Source: Heliocidaris tuberculata (lineage: Eukaryota > Echinodermata > Echinoidea > Camarodonta > Echinometridae). Taken from it: DNA of 64,000 nt. Where the stretch lies: positions 20,096,072 to 20,160,071 of the forward strand of contig CM046836.1 of assembly GCA_025618425.1 (NCBI GenBank), read 5' to 3'. Numbering within the stretch: position 1 is the stretch's first letter; each line of letters starts with the position of its first letter. Below are positions 12,215 to 24,267 of the stretch, one piece after another. The translations under genes were made by a program, and so were the position numbers. The notes beneath the pieces were generated by a model. That model did no database searches. It had not been told where the DNA came from and worked only from the letters and a program-made list of their open reading frames with translations.

Positions 12215-13960
12215 GCTAAAGCGTATCTAAAAAGGGTACCTTGGGTTTTGATATGACGCAATATATTATTGCTACTGTACTGTTGTTAGTACAGTATACT
12301 GTTCTGAGGACAGCATTGACTGAACCTATTTTGCCCAACTTCGCCTTCTCTTAAGCGTAGCAAAATCTATTTGGCCAAGGTAAGATGATAGAGCAATAAA
12401 AATATAGCTCTTTAAATATTATCGGGGGTGCAATTGCATATTTTCCGCTTCCCACGCACCTTTGTTGAAGATGCAGAGTCCAACATCAATCTATGAAAGT
12501 AGACTGACACCCCTGCTTTCATCACCTTATAAAATGTAATGGAGTCACTTCTTCAAACCAATTATGACTCCCAATTCAGAATTCACATCCTGGTATAAGT
12601 CCATAAGTCCGAACCACTATTGTTCATCCATCATCACCACTCTATTAATACCCTTCCCGAACGACCATTGGTTCTCATCACGTCAAGGATAAATAGTCAG
12701 CAGTTCTCTGATTGGTCAAGAGTGTTCGATGAAATAAATGACGTCTTATTAGCGGCAAAGATATGACAAACTCTTTGATCATATAGACATCATTCATTAG
12801 AAATCTTAAAGGATCCTTTATACATTAGGGCTATAGTGAGAAGTGAATAATGTGAGGTGAATGATGTTTTTTATTCATGTACATTTACTTATACGATGTA
12901 AGTCACTTTCAGACATGACTCATTCTAGTATGTTCTGTAGCATTCGATTTGGTATTGTCAGTTCATCTGAAATAACATCGCTCCCTAATTATCTGCAAAT
13001 CATTTCCCCCCTTCAAAATGTGATATGCAATTTTACAATAGAAACAGTGTGTTCCTCACACATCCTAACACATCTTATTCGTCCTAAACGCGTCATCAAT
13101 CAAAGGAAATGTTGTTAAACTTTCCAAAAAGAGTACTATGGAAAGATTTAAAAACAGAATAAACCAACAGGTAATTTAGACAAAAGATACATTGAAAAAT
13201 TATCTTTGACCACTTTATCCTTCACACAACTCTCGAGTCTAATCCTCTCCTTATTCTTTATGTCTTTCTATTCCTGTTATTGCTCTTGTAATCATACTTG
13301 TTGTGTTATCAGATTCATTACTCCTTCAAATTTTTCAATAAGAAATTTTAAAGAGTTGCCAAACTTTCAAAAACATATTTATACACGGCAGGTAGCCCAC
13401 TCGCTCCTTGTTTTGGTTTTGCTCGTCATTGTGACGCAACAATAAGACTGTTTACATTTTTGTCACGAATTTGGCGCCTCTAGACTCTAGGCTTCCTTTT
13501 GCACACGGAGCGTGCACTCATGGAAATTGTGTCATTCTCTCGTGGCTTTTGGTAGAGGCAGGACCTGTTAATTTGGACAATCCAAAATCCCCATCCACCA
13601 TCCCCAATATCACCTCCTGTGTTGTATTAAGTTGTTTTGCAAGCAATGATTCTGTAATAATGGTTATGGTTGGTTAAGGTATAAGTTATGATTGACACGA
13701 TACTTGTGTTGTCTCACAGATACGAAGGCAACTATACATGTAGATTGGATTTAATGCTTGTAGGTCAAGCGATCGAATATATAGGGTACAGTGGAAACTC
13801 AGCTAAAGAGATCTGTGCCCTGTAACATGGGAAATGCGATCGGTCTTACGATTGATTCGAATCGTAAGTCTAAGGCAAATCATGTACTGAAGAAGTTACA
13901 ATTGACCGTTGGATTGATTGTGTCTCTTTATGTTGCAGGCCCCTGATTCAACAATAATGT
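12215..13960. other. Unannotated intergenic DNA
   Basis: About 1.7 kb without a recognisable repeat or a convincing exon. Open frames at 12861-13118, 13206-13445 and 13471-13677 are short and show no domain or splice context that I can recognise. It may be unique sequence or introns of an unseen gene. Confidence 0.4.
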
Positions 13961-13969
13961 TCTTGATAT

Positions 13970-16850
13970 AGCAGAATAATATCCCTGGACCCAGCTCTGT
14001 ATACCATATCATTTTTGTTATTTGTTGTTAACTTGATTATACATGTATATAAGGGCATTTCTGCTGTAGCATGGTAACTCAGTCCTGAGCCTCGCTCGAT
14101 TTTACATGCGGGGTGGTATACCTGGAGGGAAGTGATGGGGCCCGGTTGGCAACACTTTTGCTGGAATCGTTGATGAGAGCTGGGAATGGGTGGTGCATCC
14201 GGGTTACATAAAAAAATTCCCAGTCTGGTCGGGCATTCCTGACGGCTAGCAAGGGAGGCTCGTGGTAATGCAGAGGGGACATTTGTTTACGAGAGGGGGT
14301 TTCTAGCCGTGGGTTTAACCCTTCTGCGGCTACACTATTGGATTTCACATAATTTGAATTTAAGGTTTATGTATGGGATGCAGATTACAATTTTTCACAT
14401 GATTCCTCATTTACAGCATAGATTCCAGCACTAGTTCTGTAATTGGGTTGGATACTCAATCTTGTGTGTACTACGATAATAATATTGGGTGAATCCCAGC
14501 TCTTTATACCATACCGTTTTGTTGTTCGTTGTTAACTTGATTAAACATGTACTAGGTGTTACAAAAAAACATTTCCCACTTTTGATCCTTAATAGTTCAA
14601 AAACTTTATATCAGATAACACTGACATTGATATGAGCAATAGCTGAATAGTGTACAATTTTGTTGGAGGTAATTTAAAAATGAAAGCATAAATCAAGTTC
14701 ATTAAATTCAAGATTAATTTTTAAGTTAGGGTTCAGATTTAGCTCTATTTTCAACCCGCTGTCCAAAACTTTAACTTTTCACAGGGGTCAATTGGTGTGT
14801 ATGGGAGTTTGTGGTTAACACCCAGACAATGGTTCCTGGACAATGGCCAGGGTTTGAATGCTTTATTATTTACTCATTAGGAATTCCACTATCACAGCTA
14901 GTCTTTATTTATCCTCTGGCATTAACTGTGTAAAGTCATTTCACTGAGATGTCATTTTAATGGATTTTGAAGCAATCAGAGTAATGCTATCATTCAAAGG
15001 ATAGGAATATTGATATTGTCCTTGATGATGATGATGATGATGATGATGACGAAGATGACAGTGATGATGATAATGATGATGACAATGATAGTGATGATAA
15101 TGATGACAATGATAGTGATGATTATGATGATGATAACGATTATGATGATAATGATAACAATGATGAGGATGATGATTATGATGATGATGATAATGCTGCT
15201 GCTGCTGCTAATAATGATGATGATCATGATAGTGACAGTGATGATGATGATAATAATGATGAAAATGATTGTTAGCTGGAATGAAATGTAGTGTATGCAA
15301 GCACATGGAAACATGTGCTTATTACTTTTTTCATGTGCATGCATTGTACCCTTTACCATGAATTCAGACTAGCAGTGCCCAGGGCAATCCATCATGAATT
15401 ATTAATAAAGCATTCACGTGCCTTGGAGCAAGAGACCAGAAGCCTGGTCAGCAGAGCTCTGAAAAGGTGGTATTCATGTCCACTGTTCAGGGTCATTGTA
15501 AGCACACACTCACATACACATACTCACATACAAATCATTGGTTCCTGTGTAAAGTTCAAGTTTCATGCAGAGCGTTAAAATTTGACCAAAATCTGGAACC
15601 TAACTTTAAAATTAATCATGGATTTAATGAAACTTATTTATGCTTTCATATTCAAATCACCTCCAACTAAATTGTACACTATTCAGCTATTACTCATATC
15701 AATGACAGTGTTATCTGATATATAGTTTTTGAACTATCAAGGATCGAAAGTGGGAAATGTTTTTTGTAACACCTAGTATAAAACGGCATTCCCGCTGAAA
15801 CATGGTAACTCAGGAGACTCACTCCTTTTGACATGCGGGGAGGTATACCTGGTGGGAAATGATGGGGTCCGGTTGGGAATACTTTTGCTGGAATCGTTGA
15901 TGAGAGCTGGGAATGGGTTGTGCATCCGGGTTACATAAAAAACTTCGCTGTCTGATCGGGCATTTCTGACGGCTAGCAAGGGAGGCTCGTGGCAATGCAG
16001 AGGGGACATTCGTTTACGAGAAGGGGTTTCTAGCCGTGGGTTTAACCCTTCTCTGGCTACGCGCTTGGAATTTACATATTTTGATTTTAAGGTTTATGTA
16101 TGGGGTGGAGATTACATTTATTGACATGACTCCTCATTTTCAGCATAGATTCCAGCACAAGTTCTGTAATTGGGTTGGATACTCATATTTTTGTGTACTA
16201 CATTTATAATATTGGTGTGAATCCCAGCTCTTTATACATGTACCATATCGTTTTGTTGTATGTTGTTAACTTGAATATGTAAAACGATATTCTTGCCGTA
16301 GCAGGGTAACTAAGGAGCCTCGCTTGTTTTTGCATGCGGGGAGGTATACCTGGAGGGAAGTGATGGGGTCCGGTTGGGAATAATTTTGCTGGAATCGTTG
16401 ATGAGAGCTGGGAATGGGTTGTGCATCCGGGTTACATAAAAAACTTCGCTGTCTGATCGGGCATTTCTGACGGCTAGCAAGGGAGGCTCGTGGCAATGCA
16501 GAGGGGACATTCGTTTACGAGAAGGGGTTTCTAGCCGTGGGTTTAACCCTTCTCTGGCTACGTGCTTGGAATTTACATATTTTGATTTTAAGGTTTATAT
16601 ATGGGATGCAGATTACATTTATTCACATGATTCCCCACTTTCCAGCATAGATTCCAGCACTAGTTCTGTAATTTGGGTGGATACTCAAATCTGTGTGTAC
16701 TACATGTAGAATTATAATACTGGTGTGAATCCCACCTCTTAATACCATATCGTTTTGATATTTGCTGTTAACATGGTTAACTTGATTATATATAACGGTA
16801 TTCCTGCTGTAGCATGGTAACTTTAATGGTACTGAGAACCTTGTTATACC
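13970..16850. repeat. 500 bp tandem repeat array (about 3.5 units)
   Basis: The marker GGTGCATCCGGGTTACAT or close variants recurs near 14190, 15916 and 16416. After removing the element at 14552-15776 the spacing is about 500 bp each time. Units begin near CCCAGCTCTTTATACCAT and include a hairpin-like block TAGCCGTGGGTTTAACCC...GGCTA. A partial unit ends near 16850. Parts of the unit also occur singly at 17345-17410, 39201-39545 and 41844-42190. Function unknown. Confidence 0.85.
14552..15776. mobile_element. 1.2 kb mariner-like non-autonomous element in the satellite
   Basis: Ends CTAGGTGTTAC and GTAACACCTAG form a perfect inverted repeat flanked by TA (14550-14551 and 15777-15778). The inverted similarity continues inward for about 200 bp (14552-14760 and 15580-15776). 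Removing it with one TA restores the neighbouring satellite unit, which proves insertion after amplification. The core is a GAT microsatellite (15023-15262) and unique DNA; no transposase is seen. Confidence 0.85.
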
Positions 16851-17344
16851 AAGGAGTTATTCTGCTGTATATACAGTGTGTTTAAAAAGCATTCAGTGAT
16901 TGTGTTGTGATTTACAGGAGAATTATATTTCCCAAGGGAATGCAGGGTAATGCTGACAAATTAAAAGATTACTCGGATGTGGAGCAAAAAGCTTTGTCGC
17001 ACAAACATCTGCAGTTTAAATGTCGCTCCGCAGTCGTGGGCCGTGAGGCAATTTTGTCCCAATCATGTTTTCTCAGATCAAGGGTCTGAAGATTGGGTTT
17101 TTGCCCTCACCTCGTCCGAAAGGGGATCATGGAGTGGCCTCGGGGAGCGGGGGCGGGGGGTCTAAACAGGCATATTGTATACATTTTACGTAGTGACGTG
17201 TTGTATAATTGCAATTAGTGCATGCTATATGAAGAAAATCACTGTTTAAGCTATGGGTCAGTGACCTGGACAGAATTTATCAATTTGGGCCTTCATCACA
17301 CTTACATATATTAGCAAGAAATTATATTACCATTCGTAAGACAA
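16851..17344. other. Intergenic DNA, no gene seen
   Basis: About 500 bp between the satellite array and the composite repeat. The overlapping short frames at 16907-17165 show no recognisable domain. A G-rich patch lies at 17135-17162. Confidence 0.4.
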
Positions 17345-17800
17345 GTAATTTCACTCGCTTTTACATGCGGGGAGGTATACCTGGAGGGAAGTGATGGGGC
17401 CCGGTTGTGAATTTTTTTTTTTTTGACAGGACTTCCGCAACCGACGAGAGAGGGCAGTATTTGAGCGTCAAGAGCAGTGTATGCATATGCAATGTACATG
17501 CCATCAATCTCTATCCACGAAAGGTAGAGATCGATGGTAATGGATGTCCATGCGACTAGTTATGTGCAGTGCAGTGCACTAGTAATGCGAGATATGTGCG
17601 GTGCGTGATCGTGTGAAGAACATGGACCCGAACGTCAAGTTATGCTCCAAAAATGACTGTCTGGATAGATCTGGTGTAAATTCTGAGAAAACACTGTTGT
17701 GTGTATGTGAGTTATTACAATTTTACAAATATTAACTTTAACTTTTGCAATTATGGTAATCTTTATCTCATAATGATATTAAAAATCTGTTTTTAAGGTC
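17345..17800 (-). mobile_element. Composite retroposon-like repeat (reverse copy)
   Basis: A 65 bp piece of the 500 bp satellite unit (17345-17410) ends at CCCGGTTG and is followed by a T-run. Next comes, in reverse orientation, the same module found upstream of the A-runs at 39180 and 41818 (for example CTATCCACGAAAGGTAGAG near 17515). The A-run at the module end and its dispersal suggest a SINE-like or retroposed unit. The module also contains GACTGTCTGGATAGATCTGG, shared with the giant inverted repeat at 36.4-38.8 kb. Confidence 0.6.
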
Positions 17801-18528
17801 GTCTTACTGGCGACCTCCCGAATTTTGAACTGACAGTCTACACCAATTCAATGATTAACATTTGATATCTTGTTTTGTGGAATATATATCTACAAGTCTT
17901 CAATAATGAACGTCGTTACCAGGCAAAAAAAGAAGGATTCTGGAGGTGAAAAGACTTCAAACCACACGGACCCAAAGCCAAAGGAGAGTTTGGGCGTGGC
18001 AGCCGCTGCGCTCGTCGATCACCCGGCATCATCACAAAACGCCAGCCCGACGATTACCGGGGCGGCAATATCTCCCACCGATTTGGCCGCAGCTATGATT
18101 GAGATAAAGGATATGATTCATGCCCTGTCGCTAGAAATGTCAAGTAAGTTTGACCGGGTTCTTACCGACTTATACCAGCTTAATTTAAGTCTTACTGAAA
18201 CGAGAAAAAAGGTCAGCACCCTAGAATCATGTGTATCAGATTCCTCTGCTAGAATTACAGATATTGAAAAAGGAAAGCTACCCAAATTACAAGATGATAT
18301 TCAAAAAGTGCGGGAAGAGATGGAGGAGAAGTGCCTCCTCCTTGAGATTCACGACAGAAAGGCAAACCTTCTTCTATACGGTGTTCATCGTTCACCCAAC
18401 GAAGATGTCTACCAAAAGGCCGCAGTGTGGTATTCTCTTCCTTCCTGGGAATCTCCGCAGTAGAAGCTTCAAAAATACCAATCGCCAACGCCCATCGCCT
18501 TCCCAGCAAAGTCTCGCAACCCACTGAG

Positions 18529-18602
18529 GGAAAGAGTTTCTTTTGCGACAGCCACCCTAAACCCTAACCCTAACCCTAACCCTAACTCTAAACCCTAACA
18601 TG

Positions 18603-18650
<48 letters not shown>

Positions 18651-18757
18651 TCCCTAAGGTTATATTATAACCTTGTACATTGGATAAGTGCCCTAACCCT
18701 ACATTTATATATATATTTTTTTAAATTTTGGGTGGCTGTCGCAAAAGGAACTCTTAC
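18529..18757. mobile_element. 229 bp MITE carrying telomere-like repeats
   Basis: Inverted ends GGAAAGAGTTTCTTTTGCGA and the inverse of TCGCAAAAGGAACTCTTAC surround the core. They are flanked by a 9 bp duplication, CCCACTGAG (18520-18528) and CCCACTAAG (18758-18766), with one mismatch. Removing the element and one copy restores the ORF1 frame around it. The core is CCCTAA-type repeat. Duplication length hints at a Mutator-like origin, but this is inference. Confidence 0.85.
18557..18658. repeat. Interstitial telomere-like CCCTAA array
   Basis: About fifteen mostly perfect CCCTAA or CCCTAAA units in 100 bp, entirely within the 229 bp MITE. TTAGGG is the ancestral animal telomere repeat. Here it is internal to a chromosome and is carried by a transposon. 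Confidence 0.9.
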
Positions 18758-19408
18758 CCCACTAAGTCCCCGCGCCCTGATGCTATAATTGTTCGTTTCG
18801 TTCTTATGAAGGACTGAGACCGAATCCTCCGTGCTTAGTATACGAGAATCCTGGACGCCAGCGCTTTCCCGAAGATTCCCCGCTCGCAAGGGTGTCTATC
18901 AGGACGGATCTCAGGCCAGCAATGAAACGCGAACGGAGCAGGCTAGCGTCACAAGCCTACAACTTGAGGAAGAACCAGCAGCTTCAAACAAGAATAAAGG
19001 TTGTAGGAGCTAAAGTATCATTACACATCAGGAAAACAACAAGAAATGGCGGTCCACCGGGTGAGTGGTCACTTTGGAAAGAGTGAGTTCCATATCAAGT
19101 GTATCGGTTAGGAAAAGCTAACAGGAAAATATTTTGCCGTTTATGATTTGCTAGTCTACTTAAATGTAATACTCCCATTACGCGATACCCTATTTCAGAT
19201 GCTTCAAGTATTTATCTCAACTTAAGGATGGATCAGAGAGAAATATGCACTATCCCCATAACAGATACATTCCAAAAACAAACATTTAACTGTTCTGATA
19301 GCGGCTATTACCTTTTTGCTGTTTGCATTGTATATGATTTATATCAACTTTATACGAATTGCATTTACATTATTCTAAGTACTAAAAACACTGTTATACT
19401 TCTCATTG

Positions 19409-19850
19409 AATAGAGGACAGAATTGTAGATAGATATTTGGCTTATTTGTATGAAAATACATGATTGCCGACCACCATGGGTTTAATTTTATACAAAACTA
19501 ACAACTCAACAAAATCAAAATGAAACTCTGTCCTCTACCTCAGATAATGCAATCAGAAATTAAACACCCTGTTAAACTTCATACTGGATAGAGGACAGAA
19601 TTGTCGACAGATATTTGGCTTGTACTTGGCTTATTTCTTTGGAAATACATGAATACCCACCCACCATGGGTTTAATTTCATACAAAATTAACAATTCAAC
19701 AAAATCTAAATGAAAATCTGTCCTCAACCTCAGATAATGCAATCAGAAATATAATACCCTGTAAAACTTCATACTGAACAGAGGACAGAATTTTAAATAG
19801 ATATTTGGCTTATATATGGCTAATTTCTATGAAAACAAATCTTCCCAACA
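19409..19850. repeat. Tandem repeat of about 180-190 bp
   Basis: Three starts of the same unit, at AGAGGACAGAATT near 19411, 19590 and 19780, give two full copies and a partial. Each holds CCACCATGGGTTTAAT and CCTCAGATAATGCAATCAGA. No coding frame is conserved between copies. Confidence 0.8.
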
Positions 19851-21691
19851 TGTATTAAGTATTACTTTGTACAAAAGCAAAATGTCTGCCTTCCGGTTTG
19901 TTTCTTTGTTTTTGTGTTTTATTCCTCCAAGACGACTTCATGACCCCACTCACTGCAACTCAGGAAAAGTTGCAACATGCTTTTCACTGCTAGTCATTAA
20001 TTGAGCTCGTACTATACATAACATTATTGTAGCCTATTATTAGTGACCAGGCTCTGTCACTAATTTTTTTTTCTTTCTTTTAAAAATTTTTATTCACATG
20101 TTTTATTGATTTTCACAAAAATTTGATGGTACTACGAGCAACTGTTCCAGAAACTCTTCTTATTATTCACGGTGCTTCTTTTTCGTCGTTTTCTTGACTA
20201 CCCAATTATATCTTGTAAACATAATTATGCCTGCCTGCCTGAACCACCAACTATTTAATTAATTATTCATAACGTTGCTACTGCCTTTTACCTTTCTCCG
20301 GTTGGACAAATTCCTGACTAGCTTCCATACCGCAATGTATGTTATACAAGATTAATCCTGTGCAACTGAACACATATTCTTTGGGAATGGACCAACTGGA
20401 ACGCCACATGCTTCCATAACACTTGCATCACTATGGTGTTCAGACATTCCCCTCTATAATATCGTTGTCAGCCAGCTGCTGTTCAGGCATGCTCAATTAA
20501 ATTGAATTGCCAATCATTTATTTCCCTGTATGAAGGAATGATTCTTCGTTTTTCACCAGGAACTTATATCAGCAATGACATTCCTCTCCCTACCAACGAC
20601 AACTTCTTAGTTACGTACTTAAATGGTTACTAACTATAGCCTCCTGCTTCAAAAATATTTGAGGACATTAACACTACATGCCTTTATCTGATGCCCTCAT
20701 TATTCACACTGTAATATAGTGGGAAGGTATAGATTGGTGTCAGCTGGGTCCAACTGATATGCCCGGTCAATATATCTTACTTTTCTCTAGTAAAAAAATG
20801 ACTGTAAACTACGACTAGATGATGGTAAAAGGCGACTGGAATATTATTTTGTTGAACCCAGCTAACCCTTTCGTCGGGTCATTTTTAGCTAATTTGTTTT
20901 AAGAATGCAGGCTCTTTAACCCTTATTAGAACAATAATAAAAATGTCAATCTGCATGATTCTGTCATGTACTTTCTATATGCTATACGAAGAGTTTCTTG
21001 TAACCAGATTCAATGCCTTTTTTATCAGCTGGGACACCAGTTAGAGAATTCTGTCTGTCAAAATTCATGATATGTTGTTTTGTATAATTATGTGCCATGT
21101 ATGCGGAAGAGGTTATAAACCGCAGGGAGTAAGAACGTCTACGTTTTCCATAAATGATTACGTCAATGGTGCTATGACGCGTTGAGACTACCGTGTGTAT
21201 TGCTATACACTGCTGTTCTGTACTAATTACACAGACGACTTTAATTTGCAAAAGTCCTCTGTCATGTCTGTCCTAAGGATAGACTCGGCAACATTGCTTG
21301 CCCTGTATAACTCCATGTTTCACCAGGAAACTGTGTTATGACATACTGACATCTTATCTGCCTTGTCATTCCTCTCCGTACTATATGACCAGTTACCACA
21401 TCCTCATAATTATTATTTTTACCTAATCAATAGCTAATCACTTGTACTTAGAACACTACATGCTTTTATTCGATGCCCTCATATAATCTCTAATCCGGAT
21501 AATAACGGAAGAGATACTGAAGCCATTTACATGATTATGTAATGTGTATCTGTATTATATAACTTTTTTCTATGTATATTCTCAGGCACTGCCTCTTCCA
21601 TCCAGCCTGATTTGTAGTATTTTGCATGTGTGTATATGCGTAGCGTAAACGTTTTGGATACAAATTGTGGCCCCACATATTCCTTCACTTT
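19851..21691. other. Unannotated intergenic DNA
   Basis: About 1.8 kb without a supported gene. A block near 21080-21150 (TGCGGAAGAGG, AACCGC, GAGTAAGAAC) recurs, diverged, near 24955-25000, so at least part is dispersed repeat. The Helitron-like element sits between these two blocks. Confidence 0.45.
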
Positions 21692-23025
21692 TTAGGTGGT
21701 CTGTCGAAGACAGACTACCTCTTAATTTCGTCAGAATTTTCTTTATTTCTTTATTTTTATTTTTCCACCACTTTCTTGTGAGCGTGATTACTCAAATTCG
21801 GTTAACTCATTATTCATCAAATTTCAATCAATTATCAGGCATATAATGGTCAAGTGCCCGAAACTTTTTCAAGGTCATCAAGTCATCGTGACGTCATCCA
21901 GGCGCCATTTTGTGAAATCACATTATCAATCATATCTTCATAACCAGTCATCAAAAATGAACCATATTTAATACACATGAACTTCAGGTCAAGGGTCAAT
22001 GTAACATGTCAGCAAAATCCACGTGCACGTCATGACGCGCACGTACGCGCGCGTCAAAATTTAAAAATACCCAAAATCACTTTTTAATCAAATTAGAGTA
22101 CGGTTCAGGATATTTTAAGCATTTCAAAATTTTTCGTCCGTGCGCGTCCGCGCGCGCGTTATGCGCGTGCACAGCTCGTACAGAACGTAAAAACGCAGTT
22201 TTTTCGCATGGTATCTATTCCTGACACTATTCTTGACAATTTCCAACTATTTACAGTCATTCTCGACTTTCCATAAGGCCACACGCGCGCGTCAAACTTA
22301 AAAATCCGCGCGCGCGTCAATGGGGAATATAATGTAAAAAGTGCTAAAAAGATGCCTATCTAGAATCCGCCATAGCTCGTCAGAATGGCTGGGGACCCCC
22401 AAATTTTATTAAATATTCTGAAAGCCTGTAAGATGTAAATCTGAATTCATGCAAAATTTTGGCCAAAAATACGTTGTGACGTCATCATATTTGCATATCA
22501 ACTGAAAAAAAATGATTTTGAAAAAATGACGTCATAATTTTTGTATTCATTTGACAATATTTCACTCATAGTTGGTCGATTTTCTTCCAAATTTTGATAT
22601 GTTGTAGCTGAGACAATTCTCTACAAGATCAGTTACACGATTGTTCATTTTGACAAAGGAATCATGGTGTATTTTTGCGATTAAAAGAGGCATGTCAATT
22701 TTTCTCATTTTGCGTGTATTCTCTATGGGAGATGACTTTTTCTCAAATCTTGATTCTACATTCCCGTCTTCTTTGAGCAGTATCTTTGTAATTTCTGCTC
22801 GATTTTTTTCCAAATTTGAATATGTTATAGCTGAGACTATAAGCTTTCACAAATGTGTCCTCCAATTTTTGATCAGATGTCGGGATCATGCCCATTTTTT
22901 AACTACAAAATGTCATTTGAGAATCCCGTTTTTCGTCTACGTGTTATCTCTATTGGAAATATTTTGGTCCATTGGTAAAGCACTTGCCTCCCATTCCGGC
23001 GACCCAGGTTCGATTCCCGGTGGGT

Positions 23026-23066
<41 letters not shown>

Positions 23067-24267
23067 CTTTCATTCTACCATCTTCTTCGACTATTATAAC
23101 ATATACCATCACAAACAATGTAAAAAACTGCCTAATTTTGCGTGTTATGTCTATTGAAAGTAGTGTGCAGTAGTTTGTGTAGAATCTCATTCCCTGTCGT
23201 GTATTAAAGCTAAGGGGATAATCTTCCACATGTCCTGCAATATCAAATCGTCCAGTTCGTTATCCCGATTTCTCCAAATCGGCTCAGTCTATTTTCTTCA
23301 TATTTTCGTCAGTCATCAGTCCTAATAAGGTCAAGTTCCCACATCTTTTTCAAGGTCATCAGGTTATTGTGACGTCATCCAGGCGCCATTTTGTGAAAAT
23401 CAACTTATGGTCATATGTTCATAACGAAATGTCATTTCTCTTTCATATTTGGCATGGTTAAAGCTAAAATCAATCCGGTCAATTTCAGAAAATTAGACGC
23501 GCGCGGACGTACGCGTCCGCGCGTCAGTGCGCCCGAAACAGTGAAAAATGCCACCCCCGATAACTCCCAAACGAGGAGGTCAATCTTTCTCAATCTTCCC
23601 ATAGTCATCACATCTGCACCAAATATCAGGCACACAAAAATTCACATTCATACCTCAATTCGTTTTTTTTTTTTTTTTTTTTTTTAAGTGTAGACGTCGT
23701 TTTCTTGTCCATCTTTTCCTTAATTTCTCGTCCATCCTGCCTTCTACAACGAAACTAATGGCTGAAGGAAATGCCTGTCCATTTTACTTCCAATTTAAAA
23801 TTTCTTCAAATTCGTGTATTTTTTCCTCCCATTGACAAATGAAAAAACGGAAAATCTCATACTAATTTACCGAAAACCACCCAACACCCCCCTTTTTTGC
23901 GGGGCTGATTACTTAAAAACGGAATATTGAATCTTTATGAAGGTTGGCACAGACATGAGGCTTGGTAGGACAATTATGCTGTGAAAATCACAAGGTCATG
24001 ATGTCATTATAACTTTATCCAGGTGCCATTTTCTGAAAATCGACTTATGGTCATGTATGGTCATGTATGTTAATAACGAAATGTCATTTCTCTTTCATAT
24101 TGCGGATGGTCAATTTCACTGTCATCACATATATATGACCATCTTATCATTGTCGTCGACCCTACCATGATCACTATCTTGCCCAATCATCATCATATCT
24201 TACATAAGAATTTACCAGTTCAAGACAGACCACCTAATTCGTCTTCAGTGACGAATTAAATTTCTAG
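21692..24267. mobile_element. Helitron-like repeat, copy A
   Basis: It starts with the hairpin-forming AGGTGGTCTGTCGAAGACAG and ends with AGACAGACCACCT, the hairpin AATTCGTC-TTCAGT-GACGAATT and then AAATTTCTAG. A 3' hairpin a few bases before CTAG followed by T is the classic Helitron 3' signature. The hairpin at both ends fits the Helentron branch. It is non-autonomous: no Rep/helicase is seen. The body carries GTGACGTCATCCAGGCGCCA direct repeats, CpG-rich CGCGCGCGTCAA blocks and a tRNA-Gly-like segment. It has an internal duplication of about 590 bp compared with copy B. Homology to copy B stops just after CTAGTTT. Confidence 0.65.
22965..23028 (+). other. tRNA-Gly-like sequence within repeat copy A
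   Basis: The segment has an A box TGGTCCATTGG and a perfect B box GGTTCGATTCC (23007-23017) at tRNA spacing, ending GGGTCCA. Around the presumed anticodon it reads GCCTCCCATT, and copy B reads GCCTTCCATT, closest to tRNA-Gly. The 5' acceptor strand does not pair with the 3' strand and the T stem has an A-C mismatch, so it is a tRNA relic and not a working gene. A T-run follows and would stop RNA polymerase III. Confidence 0.6.

Larger units (their letters stand above)
17906..19083 (+). pseudogene. L1-type LINE ORF1 relic, interrupted by a MITE
   Basis: ORF1 proteins of L1-type LINEs are RNA-binding trimers with a coiled coil, an RRM-like domain and a C-terminal domain. The ATG at 17906 starts a basic, Ser/Pro-rich N-terminus (MNVVTRQKKKDSGGEK). 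A heptad-like region follows at residues 70-150 (EIKDMIHALSLEMSSKFDRV and onward), then the start of the RRM-like part (LLLEIHDRKANLLLYGV). A frameshift occurs near 18420-18445. The new frame reads IPIANAHRLP, typical of the family. A 229 bp transposon then splits the gene at 18528. Coding resumes with PRPDAIIVRFVLMKD and, after another shift, the C-terminal RIRTDLRPAMKRERSRLASQ. No ORF2 follows. Dead element. Confidence 0.8.

Noticed and set aside
14994..15359. Ile- or Met-rich frames on both strands
   Set aside because: Translation of a GAT microsatellite.
17906..18463. A cellular coiled-coil protein gene
   Set aside because: After the frameshift the sequence continues into motifs typical of L1 ORF1 (NAHRLP, RPDAIIVRF, RTDLRPAM), so it is a retrotransposon relic.
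18557..18658. CCCTAA repeats as a chromosome end or fusion point
   Set aside because: The array is short, continues into unique LINE sequence on both sides, and lies exactly within a transposon with a target duplication.
22965..23028. Functional tRNA-Gly gene
   Set aside because: The acceptor strands do not pair, the T stem has a mismatch, and the sequence is part of a dispersed repeat.
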